A stretch of 64,000 nt of DNA. It comes from Paenibacillus sp. MBLB1832. GTDB lineage: Bacteria; Bacillota; Bacilli; Paenibacillales; NBRC-103111. Of this stretch, positions 37,237-46,344 are shown in pieces. How positions within the stretch are numbered: position 1 is the first letter of the stretch; the number at the start of each line of letters is the position of its first letter. The DNA lies in assembly GCF_032271945.1 (NCBI RefSeq), contig NZ_CP130319.1, positions 2,251,001-2,315,000 on the forward strand, written 5' to 3'. Below the pieces are notes generated by a model. It did no database searches. It saw only the letters and a list, made by a program, of their open reading frames with translations, and was not told the DNA's origin. The translations under genes were made by a program, and so were the position numbers.

Positions 37237-40200
37237 ATGCGTCCAATTCAATTACAGTTGTCGGGTTTACAGAGCTATCGCGAATTGCAAACGATCGATT
37301 TTAGTCAGTTAGTGGATGCGGGTGTGTTTGGTATTTTTGGACCGACAGGAAGCGGGAAGTCATCGCTCTTAGATGCAATCACCCTTTCGCTATATGGCAA
37401 AGTAGAAAGAGCTAGCGGTGGGACGCAAGCAATTATGAATCATGCGGAATCTACGCTGTTCGTTTCTTTTACATTTGAACTGACGAATGCTGTGGGTACG
37501 GAACGCTATCGTGTTGAACGACAATTCAAACGAGGCACGGAAATGTCAATTAACGGGACCATAGCGCGATTCTTGCATATTCAAGGGAATGAGACGATTG
37601 TTCTAGCGGATAAAGCTGGCGAGGTTAACCAACAGGTACAGCACATTTTAGGCCTTTCCATGCAAGACTTTACAAGAGCTGTTGTTCTTCCCCAAGGAAA
37701 GTTTGCTGAATTCCTGACGTTAACGGGCAAAGATCGCAGGCAAATGCTGCAAAGGCTTTTTCATCTTGAAGCTTATGGGGATCAACTGAGTATCAAAGTG
37801 AGTTCGAAAGTCAAAGAAACGGACAGTCTGGTGAAACAGCTGGGCGCGGAACAGCAAGGGCTTGGTGAGGCATCTTCTACGGCTTTGGAAGAGGCGAATC
37901 GCAGGCTTCAAGAGTCGGAAGAGGAAGCGATTCGAACGCGTATCTCGCTAGAGCAGCAAGAAACGATCTATGCGCAAAACAAGCAAGTTCATGAGTGGTT
38001 AAAGGAATCAGAAGCGCTGGAATCGCAACTTATACAGCATCGAGAACAGAGCGGAGCCATTGCGGAGAAAGAGCGCCAACTCCAAGATGCAGAACGTGCG
38101 GAGCGGGTATTGCCATTTGCGCAGCAATATGAAACTGCATCAAAAGAGGTTGTCGCAAGGAAGGTTCACTTGGAAGAAGCGACGAAGGCTCACGTGGCAT
38201 CTGAAACTGCGTTTGGGCAGGCCTCAGAAGCTTTTGAGAAGGCTCAAACGGATTTAACTTTGCAAGAGGGGCCGCTCTTACTGCGTTTGGATCAGTTAGA
38301 ACAGGCGCTCGTTATCCAGAAAGAACTGGAGCAAGTTCAACTTCAGATGGGGACTGCTCAAACGCAAGAAATAGAAGTGAAGCTTACTTTATCCAAGCTG
38401 CAAGCGGATCTTACGAAAGCGGTCGAGACCAAAAACAAAGCTATCACGAAACAAAATGAACTCAAAGCGCAATTGAAGCTCGTTCATATCGAGACAACGG
38501 CAAGACAACTGCTTCAAGGTGCTGTTCATGAAAAAAAGACTATCGTGCAGCTTCAGGCCCAAGAGCAAGATGCCCAGAAAAATAAAGACGATAAGCTTCA
38601 GGCGAAAGTAACGCTGGAACAAGCGTTAGAAGTGATTGCGAACAAAAAATCAGCTTTGCAGCTGCGATTATCCAATTGGCTTCAGACGCATGCAACCTGT
38701 TCTGAGATTCACAAGCGTGTATCTAGTCAACTTACGGAGTTCTTGTCGCAAGTGCAGAATTGGATGGAACATCAAAGGAGACTATGGAAGCAACAAGAAC
38801 GTCACGCACTGGCATTAAGGATTGCTGCTGAATTAGAAGTTGGTGAACCATGTCCCGTTTGTGGGTCTCTTGATCATCCAGGCCAACAATCAGCCTCAAC
38901 GCGTTCAAATGCCACTCAAGAAAGCCATTGGGAGGAACTCCTGCATCAAGGTGAACAACTCGTGCAGCGTGTAAAAGAGGGGCAGTTTCAAGGGATTCAG
39001 TTGGAGCGGAGGTTCTCTGAATCGTTAGCTTTCGTACTTGAGTTGGCAGATGCACGTGAACACAAGGATAAATCAATTGCTAACTCTGAGAGCAGTGTTG
39101 ATCTCGCGTTCTTAGAGGCTGCAGCGGGTCAAGCTGCTGTTATGATAAATACGAAGAGCAAAGCTATTGAAGAGAAGAACATGGCGGATTTGCTTAAGGA
39201 ATGGAACCTTCTGGAGACATCCCTACAATCATGTACTTCACAGGCAAATGATTTGGAAAATGCCTTCCAAAACCTGAATAAAGCGCATCGGGATCTTGCG
39301 CAGCAAGAACTTATGATACGTACGCAAATGCAAGCTGCAATTGGTGTTTATGAGGAAGCTGAAAGAAGATTTGTAGATGTAGCAGCAGCTATTAAGAATC
39401 AATTTGCTGAATGGCATCAAAGATATCCTTCATTCCATTGGGAAGAAGTGGATGAACAGCTTCAGCTCTTGTTGGAGAAGGAGCAGCAAGCTGAGGAGTT
39501 GAGAGGCAGAATTGAGAAAAGTGTTCCGTTTCTTGAGGAGCTGTCCGCGAATATTGAGCGTCTCCAGACGGCGACGCAAGAGCAAGATCGTACCGCCTTG
39601 CAGCTGCACGAGCGGCTGCAAGGGCTAGCGCAGCTTGCCGCCGACAAGTCGCGGCAGCTTGCGCAGCGCGCGCCTGGCGCAGCGGTGCCGCAGCTCATCG
39701 CGGAGGCGAGCTCCGCGCTTGCGCAGCTGCGGCAGCTCGCGCAGCAGACCAAGCTCGCGCACGCTGCTGCGCAGCGCGAGCAGTCCCTGGCGGCGCAGCG
39801 CTACAGCGCCGCCGCAGAAGCTGCTGCTGCTGCTGCGCGGCAGCTCGAGCAAACCGAGCGCGCGCTGCATAGCGCGCTCGCAGAGCACGGCTTCGCGTCG
39901 CGCGAAGCCGTCGTGGCGGCGGCGCTTGCGCCTGAGCTGCGCCGCCAATGGGCTCAGCTCGCGGCGGAGCACCGCGAGCGCGAGCAGGCGCTGCGCGCCC
40001 AGCTGGCGCAGCTGGCAGCGAAGCTGCAGGGCCGCGTGCTGAGCGCGGCCGAGTGGGCGCAGTCGCAGGCGCAGCTGCAGGCAGCGAAGGCTGCCGCCGA
40101 GGCTGTGCTCGAAGCGCGGGCCAAGGCGGCGCAGGGCGCGAGCGAGCTCGCTGCGCGGCACCAGCGCTGGTGCGAGCTCGAGGCGCTGCGCCTCGAGCAA

Positions 40201-40719
40201 GCGAAACAGCTGGAGCGCCTTGGCAAGCTGCAATCTGTGCTCAAGGCCAACGCTTTTGTTGAATATTTGGCGGAAGAGCAGTTAATGCAAGTGAGTCGAG
40301 CAGCCTCCGAACGACTAGGTGAATTGACCAGACGAAGGTACGGCATCGAAGTGGATTCTGGCGGTGGATTTGTCATTCGCGATGACGCTAATGGCGGGGT
40401 GAAGCGTCCTGTAGGAACGTTATCAGGAGGGGAAACTTTCCTCACCTCATTAGCCTTAGCTTTGGCGCTTTCAGCACAGATTCAGTTGAAAGGCGAATAT
40501 CCATTAGAGTTCTTCTTCTTAGATGAGGGCTTCGGAACATTGGATCAAGAGCTGCTGGATATGGTGATTGGTGCTTTGGAAAAACTTCATATGGATCGAT
40601 TAGCTGTTGGGGTGATCTCGCACGTACCTGAGCTGAGGGCGCGTCTAGTACGTAAGCTAATCGTACATCCAGCTGAGCCTTCTGGACGAGGAAGCCGTAT
40701 TATTCTTGAGGGTCTTTAG
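37237..40719 (+). CDS. sbcC: Exonuclease SbcCD, ATPase subunit C (Rad50-like)
   Basis: SMC-like ATPase partner of SbcD; 1160 aa. Walker A GPTGSGKSSLLDAI near residue 40, two long coiled-coil arms, the zinc hook CPVCGSLDHPG near 545, then signature LSGGETFLTSLALALALS and Walker B FFLDEGFGTLD at the C-terminus. The second arm contains a block from about 39590 to 40250 made almost only of Ala, Gln, Leu, Arg and Glu, encoded by very GC-rich codons (78% GC in 40081-40140 against 35% in 39361-39420 by count). The frame stays open through it, so the coil is probably intact. Confidence 0.96.
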   Translation: MRPIQLQLSGLQSYRELQTIDFSQLVDAGVFGIFGPTGSGKSSLLDAITLSLYGKVERASGGTQAIMNHAESTLFVSFTFELTNAVGTERYRVERQFKRGTEMSINGTIARFLHIQGNETIVLADKAGEVNQQVQHILGLSMQDFTRAVVLPQGKFAEFLTLTGKDRRQMLQRLFHLEAYGDQLSIKVSSKVKETDSLVKQLGAEQQGLGEASSTALEEANRRLQESEEEAIRTRISLEQQETIYAQNKQVHEWLKESEALESQLIQHREQSGAIAEKERQLQDAERAERVLPFAQQYETASKEVVARKVHLEEATKAHVASETAFGQASEAFEKAQTDLTLQEGPLLLRLDQLEQALVIQKELEQVQLQMGTAQTQEIEVKLTLSKLQADLTKAVETKNKAITKQNELKAQLKLVHIETTARQLLQGAVHEKKTIVQLQAQEQDAQKNKDDKLQAKVTLEQALEVIANKKSALQLRLSNWLQTHATCSEIHKRVSSQLTEFLSQVQNWMEHQRRLWKQQERHALALRIAAELEVGEPCPVCGSLDHPGQQSASTRSNATQESHWEELLHQGEQLVQRVKEGQFQGIQLERRFSESLAFVLELADAREHKDKSIANSESSVDLAFLEAAAGQAAVMINTKSKAIEEKNMADLLKEWNLLETSLQSCTSQANDLENAFQNLNKAHRDLAQQELMIRTQMQAAIGVYEEAERRFVDVAAAIKNQFAEWHQRYPSFHWEEVDEQLQLLLEKEQQAEELRGRIEKSVPFLEELSANIERLQTATQEQDRTALQLHERLQGLAQLAADKSRQLAQRAPGAAVPQLIAEASSALAQLRQLAQQTKLAHAAAQREQSLAAQRYSAAAEAAAAAARQLEQTERALHSALAEHGFASREAVVAAALAPELRRQWAQLAAEHREREQALRAQLAQLAAKLQGRVLSAAEWAQSQAQLQAAKAAAEAVLEARAKAAQGASELAARHQRWCELEALRLEQAKQLERLGKLQSVLKANAFVEYLAEEQLMQVSRAASERLGELTRRRYGIEVDSGGGFVIRDDANGGVKRPVGTLSGGETFLTSLALALALSAQIQLKGEYPLEFFFLDEGFGTLDQELLDMVIGALEKLHMDRLAVGVISHVPELRARLVRKLIVHPAEPSGRGSRIILEGL

Positions 40720-40827
40720 GTTTCATCCGCCCTTTTTCAATCATTACCCACCCCTTAGGTAAAGCAATCAAGCCGATTCGTACAAGTTAGCATACACTGC
40801 TGCAACATGACGAAAAGGGGAATGGGC

Positions 40828-41928
40828 ATGGCTACATTTCATGAAGCATTGAAGCATAAAAACCGAATTTCGCCTGTCTTACTGAAAAGAGCAGGTGTTA
40901 TGGCGGTTGGGGTTGGCTATGTTGATCCCTTGAAACCGAGCTTAGGAGCCAGTGTGATCGTGTACACACATCATAAAATCGTGCCGTCGGGGCTGAATTC
41001 TCTCAAAAGTACCGCAGCAAAATTAGGATCCAGTGTACCTGTGCGGTTCCTGCCTTCTGGCACGTTTAAATCGCACGCGACAACAGCGATCAAGCCCAAA
41101 GCCATTAAAATAACAAGCTTTCGGGGGAGATTCCGCCCAGTACCCGGTGGTGTCAGTATTGGAAAAACAGGTCCATCTGCAACGGGTACAGCCGGTGTGA
41201 TTGTTACGAAAAATAATCAATTGTTCGTTTTGAGCAATAATCACGTCTTAATCCGAAATAATGCCACAGCGTACTCTAGAACCGTTCAACCAGGTCCAGC
41301 AGATGGCGGATTGCCAGTTTCGAGTCGGATCGGAAGAGCTTATCAATTTGTCCCATTGCGCAAAGGTCACGTTAACTATCAAGACTCCTCCATCTCGAAA
41401 CCGCTATTGAATCGATTGCTAACTCCTCGTTATATGCGAAGCTCTGGTTTGTTGATTACGGTTCCAGGACATTTAATTAGTTATCCTGTGGGCATGCATG
41501 TCGTCAAATCAGGTCGCACTTCGGGATATGTGAGGGGAACCGTTGAAGCGAATAATGCGGACGTGCGTGTATCGTATGGAGGAAGCTTAGGTACTTTACT
41601 TTTTCGTAATCAATCCGTCATAGTCGGCAACTCAGGTCCCGTCTCACTTCCGGGTGACTCAGGTTCTGTCTGGCTTCGTGCCAACGATCGTTTTGCAGCA
41701 GCGCTTAATTTCGCGGGAACAGCAGATGGTCGGCGTTCAATTAGCAATCCCATTGCTCGAGTTATGGATAGTTATGGGATACGAATCGCTGTTCCTGCAG
41801 CTGGTGGCTCGTTTCGGAAAGGGAGCGTGAAAGGGACGGCACATATCGGAGATCAGTCCTATGTTCAGCCCTTGACGGCAAGTCAAAGAAAAAGCAATCG
41901 AGCGATTCGCGTTAGAACATCCAATTAA
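40828..41928 (+). CDS. Trypsin-like serine peptidase, no signal peptide
   Basis: Probable S1-fold peptidase of 366 aa. ATG 40828 is chosen because AAAAGGGGA ends 6 bases upstream; ATGs at 40807 and 40822 are less well placed. The triad is readable: H139 in VLSNNHVL, D186 in YQDSSIS and S278 in LPGDSGSVW, with GTAGVIV before the His as in chymotrypsin folds. N-terminal ~110 residues (VGVGYVDPLKPSLGASVIVYT) form a separate domain. There is no signal peptide or membrane helix, so it acts inside the cell or spore. CATACACT at 40791-40798 resembles the -10 of mother-cell sporulation promoters, without a clear -35. Substrate unknown. Confidence 0.75.
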   Translation: MATFHEALKHKNRISPVLLKRAGVMAVGVGYVDPLKPSLGASVIVYTHHKIVPSGLNSLKSTAAKLGSSVPVRFLPSGTFKSHATTAIKPKAIKITSFRGRFRPVPGGVSIGKTGPSATGTAGVIVTKNNQLFVLSNNHVLIRNNATAYSRTVQPGPADGGLPVSSRIGRAYQFVPLRKGHVNYQDSSISKPLLNRLLTPRYMRSSGLLITVPGHLISYPVGMHVVKSGRTSGYVRGTVEANNADVRVSYGGSLGTLLFRNQSVIVGNSGPVSLPGDSGSVWLRANDRFAAALNFAGTADGRRSISNPIARVMDSYGIRIAVPAAGGSFRKGSVKGTAHIGDQSYVQPLTASQRKSNRAIRVRTSN

Positions 41929-42184
41929 CATATTTCACCCTCTATATGCTTCTAATATACGCAATTTGCGACGCTGTTCCACTTTTGTACTGAGTTGATT
42001 AAACTGGGTTGTCAAAGTGGACGGCATGTCACTACATAGTCCGTAGTATTCATACGACGATTAAACGGAATCACATTTTGTCGAATCCGCTGACTTTTTT
42101 GTCGTTTATATGCGACTTTTCTTTTATTGCAGCGTATCTACTACAGGGAACTTTTTACAACTTGATGGAGGGAGACTGTTTTAC

Positions 42185-44128
42185 TTGAACTTTCACAAAC
42201 GAATTGGCATCATTTCACTAGCAGTTGGAATTTTGGCTGCAGGCATTGGACAATCACCAGCACCTGTACGTGCAGATGTCGTCTGGGATCATTGGACCCA
42301 AGCGGATGCTCTGCAAGCTGCAGGTAATTCCAAAGGGGCTGTTCCGCACTGGCAATTCCTTACCGATTATTATGCTAGCAATGGGGATTGGGAGAATGCG
42401 GCTCTTTTTAGCGGCAAGCTAGATAGCTATTTTGATGAAATTGGTGATTATGATCAAGCGATTTATTACTATGAACAGGAAAACAAGTTCTGGGTGAATG
42501 CGGGTAAGGATTGGGGCGCAGTTAAATTACAACGTGCGGATCAGATTCGTACAACGGTTGAGCTTTATCGCGAAGAAAGCTCCGAATCTATCGTTCAGGC
42601 GCTAACACAGCCTAAAGGCAGCTCGCTTGCCAAATTTGAACCTGCATACGGTACGTATTTGGGTATCTACTCTGAACAAGATCCTAAAGTCGGTAATATT
42701 TTCACCAAAATGCAATCGGTCTATGGCAAAAAGCATGCCATTTATTTGGCTTATGCGCATTGGGGACAAACTTTCCCATCCTCTTATGCCAAGCGTGCCA
42801 AGGACGCAGGTGGTGCCTTGCAAATCGCATGGGAGCCAGATGATGGTTTAGACCCTGTAACAGACGGGGCGTACTTACGAAGCTGGGCGCGAGAAGCTAA
42901 AGCGGCAGGTATTCCAATCTTCTTGCGTTTTGCGGGTGAGATGAACGGTGCATGGGTCAAGTGGCATGGGAATCCAGCTCAGTATATAGCAAAGTTCCGT
43001 ATGCTGCATGATGTCTTTGCTGCAGAAGCGCCAAATGTAGCGATGGTATGGAGTCCAGGAGACGTGCCAGCCAATGATATTGATCCGTATTATCCAGGGG
43101 ATGCCTACGTAGACTGGGTAGGGGTTAGCTTATACATCGAGCCGTATGAGAATGGGGACCCTTCACTGCCATCGATGCTTGCCACTAGTAATGTGGAGCG
43201 TCTAACAAGGTTGTACAATACATATTCCGATCGGAAGCCGCTTATGATGAGTGAAACGGGCGTGCCCCATTATTCACATTCGGCTGGCGAAGATTACACA
43301 GAATGGGCGAAGTTGAACCTGCAACGTTTGTACGAAATTATGCCTTATAAGTACCCGCGGTTGAAAGCCATTACTTACTTTAACGTAGATCAGGGTATGA
43401 GTAATGCGAAGAATGATTATTCATTGTCAACATCCTCTGACATTCAAAGCTATTACAGCGGATTGATTGCAAATCCTTACTTACTTTCGGATGTGAAGGA
43501 TGCCGCGAAACCAACGGATCATGTAGGTTATGTGCCGATTGATTCAAATCATCCAGCATTTACGAAGCAAACTAGAATTGTTCCTTTTATCAAAATTCCT
43601 GATGTGTACATAGGCAAAGTGGAATACTTGCTGAATGGCCGTGTGATCAGCTCGCAAACCAGCTTACCTTATGGATTGGAGCTTAAAGCAGGGGAAGTGC
43701 CGGAAGGCTCTGTGCTCCAACTACGCATTCTTAATAAGTCAGGACAGCAGGTTGCCCTCCGAACTTTCAGCCTATCCTCACAGGTTTCGGTTGACATTAA
43801 TGGGGCAACCCAACAGTTCGAGCAGCCGCCAGTTATCGTTAATGGCTCTACGTTTACGCCGCTCCGCGCGATCTTCGAAGCTATGGGAGCCAAGGTGGAT
43901 TACGAAGCCTCAACGAGAACGGTAACAGCGACCAAAGGCAGCACAGTTGTTAAGTTGACGTTAGATCAGAGTACAGTTTACGTGAATGGTGTTGCCAAAC
44001 AACTGGAAGAGCCTGCAAGACTAGTGAACGGGTATACGCTTGCGCCTGCAAGATTCGTCGGTGAGACGTTTGGCGGTACCGTAAACTGGGATGGTTCAAG
44101 CCGTACGGTGACGATTACAACGAAATAA
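42185..44128 (+). CDS. Secreted GH26-type glycoside hydrolase with copper-amine-oxidase-like C-terminal domain
   Basis: Predicted secreted beta-glycanase of 647 aa; family 26 members cut mannans or similar beta-1,4 polymers. TTG 42185 is chosen because GGAGGGAG is 10 bases upstream. Signal peptide ends near VRA-D31. Residues ~35-130 look like a TPR-type helical region (GDWENAALFSGKL, GDYDQAIYYYEQE). The TIM barrel (~150-480) has the acid/base glutamate E252 in RFAGEMNG and the probable nucleophile E357 in MMSETGVPH. The last ~115 residues (INGATQQFEQPPVIVNG to the end) are a Cu-amine-oxidase N1-like domain, frequent in Paenibacillus cell-surface proteins and thought to aid wall attachment. 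Substrate cannot be fixed from sequence. Confidence 0.85.
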   Translation: MNFHKRIGIISLAVGILAAGIGQSPAPVRADVVWDHWTQADALQAAGNSKGAVPHWQFLTDYYASNGDWENAALFSGKLDSYFDEIGDYDQAIYYYEQENKFWVNAGKDWGAVKLQRADQIRTTVELYREESSESIVQALTQPKGSSLAKFEPAYGTYLGIYSEQDPKVGNIFTKMQSVYGKKHAIYLAYAHWGQTFPSSYAKRAKDAGGALQIAWEPDDGLDPVTDGAYLRSWAREAKAAGIPIFLRFAGEMNGAWVKWHGNPAQYIAKFRMLHDVFAAEAPNVAMVWSPGDVPANDIDPYYPGDAYVDWVGVSLYIEPYENGDPSLPSMLATSNVERLTRLYNTYSDRKPLMMSETGVPHYSHSAGEDYTEWAKLNLQRLYEIMPYKYPRLKAITYFNVDQGMSNAKNDYSLSTSSDIQSYYSGLIANPYLLSDVKDAAKPTDHVGYVPIDSNHPAFTKQTRIVPFIKIPDVYIGKVEYLLNGRVISSQTSLPYGLELKAGEVPEGSVLQLRILNKSGQQVALRTFSLSSQVSVDINGATQQFEQPPVIVNGSTFTPLRAIFEAMGAKVDYEASTRTVTATKGSTVVKLTLDQSTVYVNGVAKQLEEPARLVNGYTLAPARFVGETFGGTVNWDGSSRTVTITTK

Positions 44129-44140
44129 ACCTGCAAACTA

Positions 44141-44187
44141 AAAAAGCTGCTCACCTACTGACACAAGTCAGAGATGAGCAGCTTTTT
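44141..44187. terminator. Bidirectional terminator
   Basis: A 13-base perfect stem AAAAAGCTGCTCA (44141-44153) with TGAGCAGCTTTTT (44175-44187) encloses a small inner hairpin. It serves the two converging genes on either side. Confidence 0.92.
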
Positions 44188-44222
44188 AAATATACGCGTT
44201 TATTAGTTATTCAAAGCTCTTC

Positions 44223-46145
44223 CTACACATGCTGCAAAGCTTGCTCAACTTCCTGCACAATCGCTAACGCCGCGGTACGCGCACTCGAGAAAGCACGTTC
44301 TGCGAGCTCGCCTTTCCCTGTGCAGCCGTCGCCACAGAAGTAGAAAGGAATATTTTCAACGCGGATTGGGAGCAATCGGTTGGTAGAAATGTTTTTTACG
44401 CTGGATACCATCGCTTTTTTGGAGACACGCTTAACCGCTGTGACATCGCGCCAGCCAGGATAGTGCTTATCAAACAGATTTTCCATCTGTGCTGTTTTAT
44501 TATCCAAGTATGCTTTCCGTTCTTCTTCACTCTCGAATTGGTCACTGAGGTAAGCGATCCCTTGCAGCAATTGGCCGCCATCAGGAACGAGCGTATGGTC
44601 AGTCGCGGAAACGTCGCTGATGAACAATTTGTTATCCATGTCGCTGATATAACTAAACGGTCTTGCGACAACTTGGCTAAGCCCGATATCATAAACCATA
44701 ACCTCAGTAGCTGTGTTTGCCTCATATGGTGCGAGGAATGGCTCCCATGCCGTGCCTTTTAACAATTTTACAACCTGCTGAACAGGCATAGCGAAAATTA
44801 CCTTATCGAACGCCATTTCACGAGTTTTTGTTTTCAAAACGAATTTGCGATCTTCATACCGCAGGCCATCGACGCCTTCTTGAAGAGCGATTTCCCATTT
44901 GCCGGTTGCTGTCACCTTTTGTTTTAACTGATTCGTGATCACAGCCCAGCTGCCAAGAATATAATTGACGGGCTTACTGGAAAGGAACAAGTTATGGTAA
45001 TACTCGCTGATTACCGCTCCAGAAACGTTCCGCGCATCCTCTGGGGTGATAAAGAAGTTCGAGCAAACCAGGTGCTCCCAAAGCTCTTTTACATCTTCAT
45101 CTGCATTCGATTCCGCCAAGTAGTCAGCTAATGTTGCATAATTTTTGATATTGTGTATATTCGCGATAATCGCGGCGATTTCACCTACAAAACGAACCTT
45201 TTGGGCGGTGTTCAGCAGATCCGTTCTCAGCAGATTGATCGCATCCAGAGGTGCAGTTGTCAGTTGGTCATGCTTCGCATATACAACCTTGCGTTTATCA
45301 ACTTGTTTGGAGGAAAAAGAAAGCCCCAGTTCTCGTTCCATATTCGTAATTGTATGACGATCGATGCCATAAATCGCATGAGCCCCGTAGTTAAGTGTGA
45401 ATCCAGCCTTTTCATACGTAAAAGCGCGCCCGCCAAGTTGCGGACTTCTCTCGAATAGAATCCCTTCTACGTGTGGATTTTCGGATAAATAAGCAGCAGC
45501 TGTAAGGCCGGCAAGTCCTCCGCCAATAATAGCTATTTTCATGATGTTTTCCTCCTTGGGGACTAGATCTACTTGCAGGGACGCCTGAGGGGCTTCAGAA
45601 CGAAGACCTACCCATAACCAGGCTAGATTGTTTCTCATCATCGTGACGAGATCGGCATGTTCCTGATTGCACCATGTGCGAATCGTTCCTGCATACATGC
45701 AGACGAGTAATTCAATTTTGGTTGGATCTGGGAGCCAGTGCAGCAAGCTTTCGGTTAAAACATCGAGTTGATGCTGTTCTTCCAGCTTCACGGTTTCATT
45801 TTGTAGGGAAAGAGCCTGCAAACTGCGTATCAGTCTTGGGGAGAGTCGAATGTTCGACGCTAAGTCTAAAAACAAACGATTGATGTGTCCCTCAAGCGAT
45901 TGGACCTTCGAGGGAGGTTGTTTTACCCAGTCTTGGATCAATTGAATCTGCTTGCTAAATAGAGCGGAAATAATGGCATCTTTACTTTTAAAATAATGAT
46001 AAAAGGTACCCTTTGATGTGCTCGTAGCGGCGATGATATCGTCAACCGACACATTTTCATAGCCTTTCTCCATGAACATGGCAAGGGCGACATCCATCAT
46101 GACATCCCGCTTTTTGCGGGTGGAAGCTCTCATGAACTGGCTCAT
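44223..46145 (-). CDS. TetR regulator fused in frame to an FAD-dependent oxidoreductase
   Basis: One open frame of 640 aa codes for two proteins usually separate. Residues 1-~195 are a TetR/AcrR repressor with helix-turn-helix VDDIIAATSTSKGTFYHYF and a normal-length ligand domain. From ~202 an FAD oxidoreductase of the phytoene-desaturase/amine-oxidase type begins: IAIIGGGLAGLTAAAYL, then GGRAFTYEKAGF and, near the end, FYFCGDGCTGKGELAERAF. There is no stop between them. Yet a full Shine-Dalgarno AAGGAGG and ATG lie exactly at the junction (ATG 45542), so a free 439-aa enzyme could also be made. Start ATG 46145 follows GGAGTGAT; a TTG at 46190 lies upstream of the -10 and is rejected. The substrate of the enzyme is unknown. 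Autoregulation is likely from a palindrome over the promoter. Confidence 0.85.
   Translation of the reverse strand: MSQFMRASTRKKRDVMMDVALAMFMEKGYENVSVDDIIAATSTSKGTFYHYFKSKDAIISALFSKQIQLIQDWVKQPPSKVQSLEGHINRLFLDLASNIRLSPRLIRSLQALSLQNETVKLEEQHQLDVLTESLLHWLPDPTKIELLVCMYAGTIRTWCNQEHADLVTMMRNNLAWLWVGLRSEAPQASLQVDLVPKEENIMKIAIIGGGLAGLTAAAYLSENPHVEGILFERSPQLGGRAFTYEKAGFTLNYGAHAIYGIDRHTITNMERELGLSFSSKQVDKRKVVYAKHDQLTTAPLDAINLLRTDLLNTAQKVRFVGEIAAIIANIHNIKNYATLADYLAESNADEDVKELWEHLVCSNFFITPEDARNVSGAVISEYYHNLFLSSKPVNYILGSWAVITNQLKQKVTATGKWEIALQEGVDGLRYEDRKFVLKTKTREMAFDKVIFAMPVQQVVKLLKGTAWEPFLAPYEANTATEVMVYDIGLSQVVARPFSYISDMDNKLFISDVSATDHTLVPDGGQLLQGIAYLSDQFESEEERKAYLDNKTAQMENLFDKHYPGWRDVTAVKRVSKKAMVSSVKNISTNRLLPIRVENIPFYFCGDGCTGKGELAERAFSSARTAALAIVQEVEQALQHV
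45540..45557 (-). promoter_or_regulatory. Internal ribosome binding site and start of the oxidoreductase part
   Basis: AAGGAGG (45557-45551 on the minus strand) lies 8 bases before ATG 45542-45540. It is inside the fused reading frame and decides whether the FAD enzyme is also translated alone. Confidence 0.7.
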
Positions 46146-46179
46146 CCGATCACTCCATTCTGGCGATCCATTTATCCCT

Positions 46180-46209
46180 ATTATATGCAAAAGTAGACTT
46201 AGAGTCTAC
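46180..46209 (-). promoter_or_regulatory. Promoter of the TetR-oxidoreductase gene with palindromic operator
   Basis: TATAAT on the minus strand (46185-46180), 17 bases, then TAGACT (46208-46203). The 7-base inverted repeat GTAGACT-N3-AGTCTAC (46193-46209) covers the -35 and part of the spacer, the usual place for a TetR-type repressor. Confidence 0.6.
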
Positions 46210-46344
46210 AAATGAATTGACCTCTGTTCGAATGGCGTTGCAGATGTAAAGGATAATTTAGCCTTAACCATTCTTTCCCGTGTGAGGTACAGTGGATAGG
46301 TATATACTCTGAGTAAGATCAGCTCGAAAGGATGAAAGTACCAC

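Noticed and set aside
39625..40233. Long minus-strand and +2 open frames inside sbcC
   Set aside because: Ala/Arg/Leu-rich shadows of the GC-rich coiled-coil block; no start signals.
41929..42184. Possible riboswitch or small RNA before the GH26-type gene
   Set aside because: Only a 5-base stem (ACTAC/GTAGT) was found; no known riboswitch motif or terminator.
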